A DNA stretch of 64,000 nt from Erigeron canadensis (GCF_010389155.1 NC_057769.1:12214735-12278734); one strand, 5' to 3'. Positions 24,226-36,833 are shown, numbered from the stretch's first letter. Program-made: numbers and translations. Notes: generated by a model from the sequence alone, not told the origin.

Positions 24226-27200
24226 ATGGAACCAGAGAAGAAAACCATGACATCACCAATCACCGAACCATTTCTGGCATCAAACGGACGTAAACCCACT
24301 AACCAGACCTCCCGCTGGTCCAGAGCTCGAGTGATCAAATCCGGTCGTAAACTAGACCGTCCGGTTCAAGAACAAAAACATCATCACGAAAATGAAAATA
24401 TAAAATCATCTGTTGATCCACAGCCAAAAGGATTAATTATTGATGAGTCATTAGAAAATGAAAGAACAGAGGAAGCCCAGGTTGTTGTTGTTAGAAGTGG
24501 GAAAGAGATATACATGGTTTCAGATGGGTCGGGTCGGACTGCAGAGCATTCTGTTAATGCTGCGTTGGGTCAGTTTGAACATTTTATAGTGGACCGTGGC
24601 TGTCCTGTTAATCCTCGTTTGTTCTCAGGGGTATAACTTGTTATGTTTTTACTTATAAGGTTATCAGATTTTGTTTATCATATAAATTATAGTGAAATAA
24701 ATATATATGAAATGGTAGTCTAAAAGTTGATAACCATATTCACTTAAGAACATTCGAGTGCCGCTTTGATCACACTGCCTCAGGGGTAGCCCTGAAGAAC
24801 TATGGGCCAAGGGGGCGAGCCGGGAAAAAAGGCGCCTAGGCCAGGCGTACTGAATTCGACCCGGTGACTTAAATACGCGCATTCATAACGTCTTTACCAC
24901 TTGACCAGAATGTGCATAGTTTATTGTTGTAGATAGAGATACTTTATAACATAAAAATATGAAATATATATAAATTAAAATTCGGTCCCTGGGCAGTTGC
25001 TACAATTTCCTGCGCGTAACCGCCCCAGCCCCCCTGCACTGTAGTCACACTGAACCCTTATTAACAGCCCGTCGTTCATGCTGGACACTTTTTTGGGTCT
25101 CTAAAAAAATCGGTCCCTGGGCGGTTGCCTATTATTCCCTGCACCATAATGCCCTGCACTGTCGTCACACTAAACCCTTTTCTACAGCTCTCCGATTATG
25201 CTTGACCTATTTTTAACAGCAGTTGATTACACTAATCTTTATTATGGTAAAGTACGAAAGCATAAATACACCGTGTTGAATACCACCACGCTGTAACTCC
25301 AGCTGATTATGCCGTAATCTGGTTCATATCATGACATGACCCTTTCCACTCCGGATGCTCTAAATGAGGGATCTGAATTTTATGTAAGTTTTTAAGTTTT
25401 AGTTATTAAAACTGAATAGTATTAACTTCGTATAAACTGATACATTATAGAGATTTTGGGTTATATGATTTTGCTATATTATGCAGTGGTGACCACTTTT
25501 GAAAGCTTAACAAAACAAGTGTCCACCGTGATTATAGATTTTAAAGCACAAGACGCTAAAGTTAATATATTTCTTTTCGTAGCGGATACTTATTTTGGGG
25601 TTATGCTGCAGCTAGTTTGATACTGATAAATTATTTTGAGCCTTTAACCAATTGGTTCTAATATAGGAACTGATTCTATAGACTCGTAGATATTGATATA
25701 ACAATAATTATAAGGACAAGTATGTCATCCCAAAACTAGACACTACATGTAATCAAAATTCATTTGTTTTTGTTGTCAGATCAATGACACAGAACGGCTT
25801 ATGGAGATAATCATGCAAGCAGCCAAAGAAGATGCACTACTTATTTACACACTAGCTGAAGAAAAAATGGCTGCTTCAGCTCGACATGCTTGCAAGGTAT
25901 GGGGTGTGCGATCCATTGATATACTTAGGCCTATTATAGATGCAATTGCTTCCTATTTAGGCGTTTCGCCTTCTGGGCTTCCTCGTGGGGCCCCTGGGAG
26001 GAAATTTCCACTAACCGAAGAATACTTCAAAAGAATAGATGCTATTGAGTTTACCATTAAACAAGATGATGGAGCTTTACCTCAGAATTTGCACAAGGCT
26101 GACATTGTTGTTGCTGGTGTTTCACGATCTGGGAAAACTCCATTGTCTATTTATTTGGCTCAAAAGGGATTTAAAGTGGCAAATGTGCCTATTGTAAAGG
26201 GTGTTGACTTACCAAAGAGTTTGTTTGAGATTGACCCGAAGAAAGTCTTTGCATTGACTATAAATCCTGTTATGTTGCAAACTATAAGACGAGAAAGAGC
26301 AAAGAGTTTGGGTTTTGTTGAAGACGAGAGAAGTAGTTATGCAGAGATGTTGCATGTTAGAGAGGAGCTGGATTATGCTAGCAAGATCTTCGAACAGAAT
26401 CCCACTTGGCCAGTAATTGGTGAGTATATTCCCACCTTTTTTCTATACTAAGCAGTAGCAAGAATTCACTTAATAGATATATCATATGTGTGACAATATA
26501 ACCTTTACCCAAAAAAAATGTGTGACAACATAGACGGGTTGGGTAATGGGTCGAAACAGGTGGCTACTTTCTAGTGCTTATAAAAGGGGTCGGGTTGTGT
26601 TGCTCATATGTTTTTGCTCATTTGTTGATAAATAGTTATAATGTTAAAAATATATTAAAAGTTATATTATTGTAATATAACGGTCTAATCTATACATGGT
26701 AAAAGTGTAAAACCACTTAAAAGGCTATTAGCATCAAAAGTACAATTTGGGTAAGTATTAGTCCATTCAACCCAGTTCCTTTGACCCGTTAGAGATAAAC
26801 TGTATATACCAATCAACCATTTTTGTATGGAAATGGGTTAAAATGGCCACCTCCAAGCATAATTATGGCACGCCATTGAGCTTGAAAATATATTTTTGGT
26901 ATGAGTATACGACCATTTTGTATTTATCTAGAAGAATAACTATCGGATGCCGTTGATTTTGGAAACATATCCATCATCTTTTATTTGAACTGAAATCTTA
27001 AAACTACCATTGGTGTCTCTACGAGCCTGACTATATCAGTTTTTACTAGAAGAATAACTCTAAAACTGTTGGGGAACATACTGACACGGAACACAGAAAA
27101 CGTGATTTTGCTATAGGAAAAGATGTGTTGCTTTTGATCTATCAGGTGTTACAGACTCCATAGCCAGCCAACTAAAGGTCTAGACAGGCAATGTACATGG

Positions 27201-27705
27201 GCAAAAGCATTTTTTATCCTGAGCCAAACATCGAATTTTAATTCCAATGTTCAGTTCATTGATTTATTTTCTCAAAGTTTACAAATTGTTTAACGTTTAC
27301 TTTATAACGGCTTGAGATAGTGGATTTCTGTAAGTTAGATGTTACTTCAGCGCTATGTATTTGGTTGGATCTACCAACGATGTGGTATACGAAGGACCCA
27401 TTTTGTGCCTAGTATGAAATGTATGAATTATATCAATATCCTCCCTAAAACGACTATTTATATAAGTTCTCTTAAAGCAATTCCCATATAGTCACATTAT
27501 CCATGATTCCATGTACTCGTTATGAATCATAAACTTTGATCTAATGTTATGCTCTCTAATTTTTATATAGAGGTGTCAACATACTTTTTTGTTGTTCACA
27601 GAAGTTACTGGGAAAGCAATAGAAGAAATCGCTGTCATTGTATTGAGACTTTACCAAGACAGGAAACATGTGTCTTCAATGCCAAGAATCTCAAAGCTCT
27701 ACTAG
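24226..27705 (+). CDS. Pyruvate,phosphate dikinase regulatory protein (bifunctional kinase/phosphorylase), 3 exons
   Basis: This DUF299-family enzyme inactivates pyruvate,phosphate dikinase by ADP-dependent phosphorylation of a threonine and reactivates it by phosphorolysis. Exons: 24226-24630, 25780-26419 and 27602-27705. All introns are GT-AG and the total is 1149 nt (382 aa plus stop). A basic, poorly conserved N-terminus covers residues 1-85. The domain begins at [14 protein letters not shown]. It has [26 protein letters not shown] (about 223-233) and a P-loop-like GVSRSGKT (about 248-255), then ends [11 protein letters not shown] and PRISK. All match plant RP1/RP2 as I recall them. RP1 is plastidial and RP2 has been reported as cytosolic. 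The N-terminus is rich in Lys, Glu and Asn and does not settle which this is. Intron 1 holds a SINE and a duplicated repeat. The gene looks intact. Confidence 0.92.
24735..24915 (-). mobile_element. tRNA-derived SINE in intron 1 of the PPDK regulator
   Basis: On the minus strand an A box (TGGTCAAGTGG, 24898-24908) and a B box (GGTCGAATTC, 24852-24861) are spaced as in tRNA genes, followed by a GC-rich body unlike the surrounding AT-rich intron. No convincing target-site duplication was seen. It is antisense to the host gene. Confidence 0.65.
24981..25215. repeat. Direct duplication in intron 1 (CGGTCCCTGGGC unit)
   Basis: Two imperfect copies, at about 24981-25075 and 25109-25215, share CGGTCCCTGGGC, then CCCTGCACTGT, then GTCACACT-AACCCTT. 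They are GC-richer than the surroundings. The origin is unknown; a fragment of a mobile element is plausible. Confidence 0.6.
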
Positions 27706-28722
27706 AAATGTCAGAAGTTCATGCAAGTAAAGTTTCTATTAATTGTTTGTTTCTTAGAGATTACAACCCCATAAAGAAAGATATAGTATGATATTGATAT
27801 GCTCTAAAAGGTACAATCTTGACGTTTATACAAAACCGTAAGTTCGTGTCCATTATATGTAAATGCCTAACTTCAGTTGAGTTATATTTCATGTTGTAAT
27901 ATTCCAAATTCATTGATTCTTATAAAATTTAATGGAACGCTCTCTATTTACAATGCCCTTCATCCTTGTCTGTTTCTTTTGTATAAAGGGCATACTGGAA
28001 ATGAAAAGAAAAGGCTAAAATTTGCAAATATGCATAACTTGTGTATTGGAAAGATTGCAAAAGATGGTATTTCCTTGGTTATAAAATCAATTTTTTCACT
28101 ACTGATCAAGCAAGTTGTCACCTCCATTATGCTTTGCCATGGAGAGGGTGAAGTATATCAGTAGGATAGTTCCCATACTTGACCTGTCAAAATTGAACAC
28201 ATAATATGTTAGTTTACATAGGTGACTTATTAGTTATTAGGCAGGTTGAGTGGGTTGGATAATGGGTGGAGTGAGTAAATTTGTAATGGGTCAAAATGAA
28301 TAATTTGGATAAGAAGTCAAACAAGTGTATGCTAAAAAAGATCAAAACTCTTAACATCCGGTTGGGTTGTAAACAAATTAATGTAATGTTGGATGACAAT
28401 CATCCAAAGGAGTGCAAAATAGTGGCTTATTGTTATTAATATAATAATCGGTCTGTTGATTTGATTCCGAATGTTGAAGGAATTTATCATCATTTAAGTA
28501 TCATTTATATGTGCTGTTCAAACGTGAAGTTTAATTTTCTTAATGCAAAAGATACATATATATGGTGTAGTGATGGGCATTGACCTTTTGGATATTGTTG
28601 GATTGCCCATACTAGCATTTTGTAGCATGTATGATATGATATCTATTATCATAACCAAATATACTTAATACCAATTCTAGATGCTCAAACTAATGAGGTT
28701 AATTAAAGGAGGTACGTTGTTC

Positions 28723-31700
28723 TTACAAAGTAGCAAAGAAGAACATGATTCTTCTAGGGTTGATGATCGACGTTTGTTTAAAACTACTTGATCGTTTGCC
28801 GATGAGTCTACTTTTTGTTGGCGTTCCTGTGGCGGTAGTCGTAGTCGCGCTGGTAACGATACTAATCTGGTGATGGACTTGTGGCTCGGCTGTTCCTACT
28901 GTAGTTGGTGTTAATTTTTCGGACATCATACCTAGTGATACAAGTTGGAAAATACAGTAAGTAAAATGAAATAAATATATAAAGTTGAAATACTTTCTAA
29001 CATTAAACAAATAAAAGAATACTTTTTGGTATTAAAAATGGAAAGAAGCTAACTTTTCCACCGAAGACGTATCAAATAATTCAAGTAACATGTGCAAGTG
29101 GGATCATTAGGATAGGAACAAAAAGAATAATTTTGTCAACTTTGAGTTCTACTTTATGGAACTAAACTAATATATGATTACATAACATTTAGATATGATA
29201 GGATTTATGTTAATGTTTTAGTGCAATACAAAACCTTCTGGGCCAGTCACTAATAATAACAACGCACTTTCGATATCATTGGACGGCCGTAATGGGGCAT
29301 TTGGTCGGGCTCGTAGTCATTTCACCACAACTGACACCAATGTTAACATCACGCCCATAATAGAGGTGGGCAAAAACGGAATCGGAACCATCTGAATTTA
29401 ACATGAAACCAAACCTGGTCAAACCCGGGTTTGACCAACCGGTTTCAGTTTTTGGGTTTTAGGATCGTATAAAGATCGGGTTGAGTTTAGTTTTTGGGTA
29501 AAAAAAAGCTAAAGAAAGGATTTTGAAGATCAAATTCAATCAACATCTCAATTTCAATATACTTAATAAACAATTTTGAACAAGAATTTGGAGCTATCAG
29601 AATTCCTTTGTTTCCCGCTTCTTTCTCCTCTTTATTAACATTATCTTTTTTTCAAAAAATTTATTTTAGCATTTATATTGTAGAATAATATCTTATATTC
29701 TATTATACGTATTCTATAACATTAAAAACAATCATTTCATACATGTTTCTATTTTCAATATTTATTACAATTTTTATTAATTTGTTAATAACAATTAAAA
29801 TACGTGTTTTGAAACCACCTGTTCATTGGACGGGTCTTAAGAGTAGTGTAAAAGATAAATTCTTTGAATTTATACATATGTATAAAAATTTTGTACGTAT
29901 AGTATTATATTTAAGGGATATGGTGCTTCTAGTATTTTCTCTCAAAAAGTTTGTAAAAACAGGAAAGCCGGTATTAATAGCCGGTGTTATTAACATCGAC
30001 TTTGCCAAATCATTCAAGTTCGGTGATGTCAATGCTGCTCTACTATCCGTACAAAATATATATAAATGAAAATTTTTACGTTCCGCGTTGGTGATAGACA
30101 ATTTTTTTTTTGATTATTACCAATGGATGTAACTAACTATGACAAAATATCTATGTTATGTAAAAATCTGGTAAAATGTCTATGTAATATAATGAACTTT
30201 CAAATCCTGGTCATTTGATGTATTCGGGTATATGTGACAACCATATAATCTGTCACGTGTAAGTTTTTGATTGGTCAGGTACATCAAATAATCAAGATTT
30301 GAAAGTTCATTACATAACATAGACATTTTACAAAATCTTTATATAATATAGATATTTGGCCATAGTTGGTTACATCTATAGGTAATAATCCCTTATATGT
30401 ATATATAGAGATTAAGTATTATTATCTCTTATATAAATATAATAAGATTGTTTCTAGAAGTATTTTTTTATGTGTCATGCCAACATTTTTTCCTAGGCTA
30501 TATTCTAGAAATATATGATGTATGATGTCATAATAATTTTTTTTTCAAAAACTATTTTTTATATTAGGCCCTCATATCCTTTTTTACATATTACTATTCA
30601 AACCTTAATTTATTTATTTATTTAATTTTGAACGAAAAATTTGGATCACTGACGGACCACTAGAGTATCATCGTGTCACAAGGGTACCACCCGATCATAT
30701 CACCACTAGGCAATAATGTCAATACACCAATTTAGGAGAAAACTCATTAAATATGAGAAAACACCCTATGTGAGATTCGACTTATGACCTTATAGTCTCC
30801 ACGCCTTATCCCACCATCAAGATGCCACTAGGCTATTAAGCCATGGACCTTATACATTTTTTTAATTAGTATAAAAAATGATCGAATCGTAGCTCTTTAT
30901 TTTTAATTTCATATATGTCATTAATTTATGGTAGTTACTTTTTACTTTTTCATCATCCTAATCGATTTTACATATTAATCTTCTTCTTTACAAGTATGTT
31001 GTTATTTTCATATCAAATTATAATGTATGGACAACAAAGTACATACATATTTCTATATTTATTTTGTGTTAAATTTTTAATTAAGCGTCTTGGGTTTAAC
31101 TCAGATGATTAGCTTGTTAGTATTAGTATTGGTACTGGTATAATTGGTGTTTTTTTTGGTATTGAAACAATCGTCAAAATTTGTTTTAACTTTTACCTAG
31201 TTAGGTATGTCCACTTCAAAACTTGATATATAATTAATTAATTACAACAACAGACAAATTGACTCTTTCATACTTAACATTTTCAAGGAAATCCCATTTT
31301 TATATTTGCAAAAGCCTATTTATATCTACTTTGTAGTTGTCGTTTCTTTCGATTATTTAGTTATAAGAAGATACTTTTGTCTTTTAACCATTTACAAAGC
31401 TTACACGTACATATAGTTAATAGTTTATTACTTGTAGATCTTAACATGTAGCGAGTAGTTCATAACACAATCTCATTCAACACGTATATAAGGTTTTAGA
31501 AACATAAGTATTATTACTCATCAATTAATTAAATTAGTTAGTAAGATGATGATTATGTCCATGTCAACATCTTATTCGGCGAGTTTTTTCATTAATTAAC
31601 CTTTCCTTGAAATGATCATAGTTTAGTAGGTTAACTAACAAGAAAGTCTATATCATACATATATTCTTCTTTAAAGATATTTGTATACAAATTATATTTT

Positions 31701-33839
31701 ATTATAAGCATATCTACAATTATGAAGCCAAACTATGTCGTTTGGATCATACTTGTATATATACATACAATTACGCCCCATGCCATCGACATCTTATATA
31801 TAAATGTTTAGGTCCTACTAAAGCCAAAAAAACAAATCAATATATATTATCGAATGCCCAACCTATGTTTTCTTTTGCCACGTGGATATAATTTTGGAAG
31901 AAAACATCTATCAAATAATTCACTTAAAATTATGTTTAAATCTATAACTTTTGTCATATTTCACAAAGAACTCATATGTACTAAAATAGAAAAAAAGGTG
32001 GCACCTTTAGGTGAAGAACTAGCATGTCTTTCTTTGTCAAGACTTGGAGTACTCATCTTCTTCTTTTCTTCTTTTTTTGATAAACTTCCTTGCAACTAAT
32101 AATGTATAATCACCCAAATACAATAATTAATGTATAAGTCAAAAGAATATAAATAATAAACTTTTATGACATCACTAAAATATTAAAATCATTTAAATCT
32201 TTAATGACGAAAACTGTTGCATGTACTATGTATGGGTGTTTTTGCATGTTCTACAAATTAAGTTACAATTATCTATATAAAAAATAATAGATACATATTT
32301 CTTGTTAAAAAGTAATAAACATAAACATAAAAAGACTAATTTTGCTAGTGGAGTTAAGACATCTGAAACTACTTTAATCTAAATACTTATTAAAAAAACG
32401 CTTTTGTTAAAATAAATTAAATAATTATACACTTAACATAAAATTCAAGAGTATACTTTTAATATGAAAATGTATAACTTTTTTATGGTGAAGACTTAAA
32501 AGTTTCATTCAAAATTTTTTTCTCTATATATATATGTCAAGTTTTGATATTGTTAAAAGGGAAATGATAAGCGTACCACTATTTTTAATTTATTAACCAC
32601 AATGTACAAGTTTTTTAATAGACTATACAAGTCAGTAATGCATATTGGTGGTAGATATATCAAGTTTTGTGATACAAATAACACCTCACATGGTTGTGTA
32701 GGTATCTATATGCTTTAAAAAGGTAAGAATGAAAATAAAAGTAAAAATATAAGAAAAACAAGGAAAACCTTAACCAACTAACCCACCTAATTACCTAACC
32801 TTGCGAAAGAAAAGGTTGAAATTAAATTTTTTTTAACTAACCTTACCAATACATAAACATTTCATACAACACGTTTGACTTCCTAAAGAGCTTTTAAAAT
32901 ATAGCAGAAACAGTCCCTTAACTTTGTTAAAAATACCTCCTCTTGAATAAATTTCAATAAATTGAAATACAGAGTGAAATTTGAATGTGAGAAATTAATC
33001 AGAGGAATTAATTACTAACATAATCTTAAAGTCAACCCGTATCTTGAATACCCTTCTTTTACTGAGAAATTAGAGGAAAAACGTGATACGTTACACAATT
33101 CATAATTAAGTAGTTTTTTTTTTTTCATAAAAAAAGTTGCATCAAATATATTAATTTAATATAAATGACGCATTACTTCGTTATTTTATGAAGACAATTA
33201 CTTTTTTAATTTGTAAGGTTACCGAAAGAATATATGTTTGTAATAGTTTAGGACTAGAAACAAAAATATAATATAATGTTTATCCGTTCAAAAATATATG
33301 AAAAAAGTAACATGTTGTATAACTTATCAGGAAATTTGAAAAAACAAAGGGCAAAAGCTAACAAAAACGTGTAAATATATATATTTAATAGATGATATAA
33401 AATCTTAATTCTAAAGATGAAGTACTGTAGTTGAATTAATAAAGGAAGAAACAACGATATATTTCAAAAAGTTGCTAAACTTGAAATGAAACAAGATATG
33501 CATGTATTTTTAACATGAAGTTTTGGTGCAAATTTTAAGAGTTACACAGTACTTATGTTATGTCTAATATAAGATACTTTTGTACATAAATATAGCCATA
33601 TAGTAGGTTTAAATAATAAAAGAGCACTAATTAATAAGGAAAACATGGCAAAAAAATAAACTTACATTATATCTTGAGTTATTATAGTTAAGAAGATCTT
33701 TGTTGTTGAGATGTGAGAAAGGTTCCATATCCACTTGGAAGCTATCAGACTTCATGTTCAAAATATCATCACAAACTGAGATTTTCTGAGCACTACCCTT
33801 TTCATAAGGGCATATATACCCCAAATCCATTGACTCCAT
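28723..33839 (-). CDS. Possible conserved plant gene of unknown function (first and late exons only)
   Basis: Two minus-strand exon-like segments may belong together. The first, 33666-33839, starts with ATG and encodes 58 residues (MESMDLGYICPYEKG..., then SFQVDMEPFSHL), ending at a good donor (AT|GTAAGT). The second begins after an acceptor (CACTAG) at 28931 and encodes PQVHHQISI... and PRRIMFFFATL, ending at 28727 by a possible donor or at 28723 by a stop. From memory, a family of plant proteins has a FxVDMExFSH N-terminus, a HHQI segment and a C-terminal PRRILFFFATL membrane segment. I could not find the expected middle exon or the last residues. About 4.7 kb of mostly repeat DNA separates the pieces. 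It may be a long-intron gene or a relic. Confidence 0.4.
29228..29375 (+). other. Orphan exon-like open segment
   Basis: After a splice-acceptor-like GTTTTAG the plus strand is open for about 48 codons, reading CNTKPSGPV, then NNNNALSISL and DGRNGAFGRARSHF. It is GC-richer than its surroundings. I do not recognise it and saw no partner exon nearby. Confidence 0.25.
30112..30390. mobile_element. Foldback MITE with terminal inverted repeats of about 90 bp
   Basis: The left arm (ATTATTACC, GATGTAACTAACTATG, ACAAAATATCTATGTTATG) and the right arm (CATAGTTGGTTACATC, GGTAATAAT) are inverted copies reaching in to GAACTTTCAAATC / GATTTGAAAGTTC. A short loop lies between them. The arms also resemble the right end of the MULE near 47381-47456, which suggests a MULE-derived MITE. 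Confidence 0.75.
30600..30850 (-). mobile_element. tRNA-derived SINE-like element
   Basis: The minus strand has an A box-like TAGCCTAGTGGCATC (30820-30834) and a B box-like AAGTCGAATCTC (30770-30781) about 40 bases apart, with the head at CCATGGCTTAATAGCC. The body runs leftwards to about 30600. The borders are approximate because no target-site duplication was clear. Confidence 0.5.
30851..33660. other. AT-rich region without a recognised gene
   Basis: I see no supported coding region here. Open frames such as 30915-31112 and 31854-32099 are AT-driven and lack domain motifs. If the candidate minus-strand gene is real, this would be intron. Confidence 0.4.
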
Positions 33840-34527
33840 CAAAGTCAAATATCACAAAATTTCAACTTTCCTTATCCAGTTGGGACACCTTTCTTTGTTT
33901 GATCTGTAAACACATAAGAACCACCAAAAAAACATAAGAATTATCATTTTTTGACAAAGCACAGAGTTATCCTACTTCTTGAAAAATATCAAGGTTTCAT
34001 GTAATTTAGACAAGTACTTGTGAATTATAAAAAAAAGTATGAAATGTAACTAAAGCCCGTGATTTTTTTTTTTCTAATGTTTTTTTTTAAATACAAACCT
34101 TTTCGTTTCGGGTGCAGTTTACGAATATCGGTTGTACCAGACGATTTTTTCTTGTCGAAGGCGACCGTGATATGATGGTGGTGACAGGGAAGAAAATGTG
34201 AAGGGATTTGAGAGAGAAAAAGTGCTTAGAGGAGCTGGGATTGGGGACGGAAAAGAGAGATGAAGAAGGTATGTTTTATATGAAATGTTTGGTTACTTGT
34301 GGGATGTTTTATGGTTTTTTTTTCTCAGCTTTCGGTTATTGCCATGACGACTTGCTTTTTGTCTTCTATATTAAGTATTTGTTTATGATAAGGTAATATT
34401 ATAATAATAAAGTTTATTCTTAGTGGCTATGTTGTTATTATAAAGTTTTAGTTTAATTAAGGGTTAATCATTAAAGTTTTAGTTTTACATATACCGATAG
34501 AAAAGCCTAATTTAACTATATACCGTC
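33840..34527. other. Region upstream of the candidate minus-strand gene
   Basis: I see no supported gene. A plus-strand frame at 34208-34396 has no recognisable motif. The part next to 33840 would be promoter or 5' untranslated sequence if the candidate gene is real. Confidence 0.35.
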
Positions 34528-34545
34528 AAGAGTATTATGAGACTA

Positions 34546-35302
34546 CCGATATTTGTTATCTACATCTGTTCTTAATGATGATGTAGATAAATGGGTATTT
34601 TTCTAATCAAAGCATGAAAGAGTTTACTGTAAAAGGCATTCGTGATGCGATTGATGAGATTTTACTGACTAATATTTACGGAGTGACTAGATGGAGTAAG
34701 TTGGTACCTCGCAAGGTCAATGTTCTTGTATGGAGAATCCTCATAAATAGAATTTCCACCCGTATTAATTTGGTTAATAAAGGGGTGGATATTCCATCTT
34801 CTCTTTGTCCATTATGTGGAAACTCTATAGAAACTTGCAATCATATTTTTGGACAATGTGCAGTTGCTTCAAGATTATGGAGTTTAGTTACTAAATGGCT
34901 CCAAATTGCGCCTATTCCTTTGCAAGGGCCTATTGATATCATCATTTATATCGATAACATGCATGTATCCAAGGATAAGAAAGATATTATTGAGGCTATA
35001 ATATATTGTGTATGGTGGTCGATATGGAAATATAGAAACGAAGAGGTTTTCAACAACGGGAAGAATCGCAAGGAGTTCCTGTTTGATCTCATTGTTACCC
35101 AGTCTTATATGTGGTATTCGTGTAGATGCAAAAAGAAACGAATTTCTTGGGTTGAATGACTTAATTGTCCTCTTCTTGTTCCGTAGTTTTGTCGTGTTCT
35201 TTGAGGCTTAGATTTGTAATTTATTTGTACTCTTGTATTTTTGGGCTCTCTAGTACTTCGCTGGTGGCCTTTTATTTTAATATATTGCCGTTCTAAGAAA
35301 AA
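34546..35302 (+). mobile_element. 5'-truncated L1-type LINE with 18-bp target-site duplication
   Basis: This carries the C-terminal end of an L1 reverse-transcriptase protein, a short 3' untranslated region and an A-rich tail (AAGAAAAA near 35297). The 18-bp repeat AAGAGTATTATGAGACTA flanks it at 34528-34545 and 35303-35320, the mark of target-primed integration. Only the last 0.75 kb of the element was inserted. Confidence 0.9.
34614..35159 (+). pseudogene. zf-RVT C-terminal domain of an L1 reverse transcriptase
   Basis: The 181-residue frame shows the zinc-binding domain at the end of plant L1 ORF2 proteins. It has VPRKVNVLVWRILINRI, GVDIPSSLCPLCG, then a Cys-x2-Cys...His...Cys arrangement (CPLCGNSIETCNHIFGQC), and WWSIWKYRNEEVF. 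Plant annotations often list such frames as reverse-transcriptase zinc-binding-domain genes. The rest of the polymerase is missing because the insertion is 5'-truncated, so it is a fragment despite being open to its stop. It lies wholly inside the 18-bp target-site duplication at 34528-34545 and 35303-35320. Confidence 0.88.
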
Positions 35303-35320
35303 AAGAGTATTATGAGACTA

Positions 35321-36833
35321 TGCGATCGTTTTAGGCTCCTAAAATTTTAAGGTCTCAATATTCTGTATATTAGACTTATTTTTGGATTTTAGACTAAGTA
35401 TTATTATATAATTTGCATTTCAGTAACATCTTTTTGGTTTTTGCATCAACATCTCCATCTTTTTTGTTACTAGTAGTTGAGTAACAAAAGTCGAACTATT
35501 TTTTTTTACTTTAATTTATTTGGTAATGAACTAGGCACCCAAAATTGATTTCGTTTGAGGCCTCCAAAAACCTTAATCCGCCACTGTATACCGGTCCGTC
35601 TCTATTGGAGTACCGAAAAATGGTACCGAATCCTATTTGGGATAACGACTGGTATTGGGACCGGAACTGGACCGAAAAATCTCGTAGTTCACGGAATTTT
35701 CCCCGTACCATCACTGTCTCGTACCGATACCACCATTCATGGAAACGGGACCGGTATCACGTTTTGGTGATTTTCGAATACCATCGATACAGAAGTCTAA
35801 ATGACATACCAGTCTCATGCCCATCCATATATATGAGCCTAAAATTATCTGCTACATGCTATTTATGGATAGAACCCAAGATCTTGAGCTAAACATGTTA
35901 GCAATAACATTGATAAAAATGAAATAAAAACTTTGTTATATAAAGAATACGTAGCCGTTTAAGAAGGAACCATAAAAACGATAAACTCCACCAATTGTCA
36001 TTGTTGGTTTCGCGAATAAACCTAATACTATACAATTTGTATTTCAAAAATGCTTAAAACATAAAAATAAGAATCATGGGTGGAAGATTTTAGTAATAGT
36101 GCTATTTTTATTTTTAAAATTGAAAAAATTGAAGTTATTATTACGTTTTACAAGAAAGCTATAACAGAATAACTAACAAAAGAAAGATTTGTTAGTTATT
36201 CGTTGAATTTTTTTATTTATATTTTTATTCAACATTCAACTGGAATATAACATCAAGGAAATCTCATCATATAATGGTGAATCATTGTACATATCCTAGA
36301 TTATGAGATATTTACCATAAACAGTTACAAAGTTGCAATTATTCAGAGGGAAAAAATCCAAGTTTTCTCATCCTTAATGATCGAACTCAAGATGAGATAA
36401 AACCGTAAAATCAGAAATTTCTCTGATCGGGTAGGCAGGCTATCATTTGCTTTTTACTTGAGTAGTATTGAGTGTTAAATGATCATAATTAGATGGGGAA
36501 GTGTATTCATGTGATGCGCAGTGGATATGTTAAAAACTTAAAATCTTTAAATTTTGGTGTAAATTTGAATTACAATTTGTAACTTCAACTAGTAGTGTTA
36601 AGTGGTAAAAGTGGTGGACGACTGCTTTTCGTTTCACATTCAAAGATATATCATAAAATAAATATGAATTTAGAAGAAATATAAAAATAATTGAGTAAAA
36701 CAATACGAGTAATATGGTATATTTTATTTTTAAGATTCAAAACTCAAAAACACCCAATATTTTATTTTTATAATTTCATATAGATATATCTTAGACATGA
36801 TGATGATAAAAATTCATTTATGTATCGAACAAA
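35321..36833. other. Repeat-like non-coding region
   Basis: The stretch 35575-35790 has repeated GTACCG/CGGTAC and GGACCGG motifs of the kind found in short DNA-transposon remnants. The rest is AT-rich. I see no gene here. Confidence 0.35.

Noticed and set aside
29743..30069. A 108-codon plus-strand frame with basic and hydrophobic residues
   Set aside because: No recognisable motif, AT-driven composition, no splice context, and a similarly long antisense frame over the same bases.
34614..35159. A stand-alone plant gene with a reverse-transcriptase zinc-binding domain
   Set aside because: The 18-bp duplication and A-rich tail show it is the tail of an L1 insertion.
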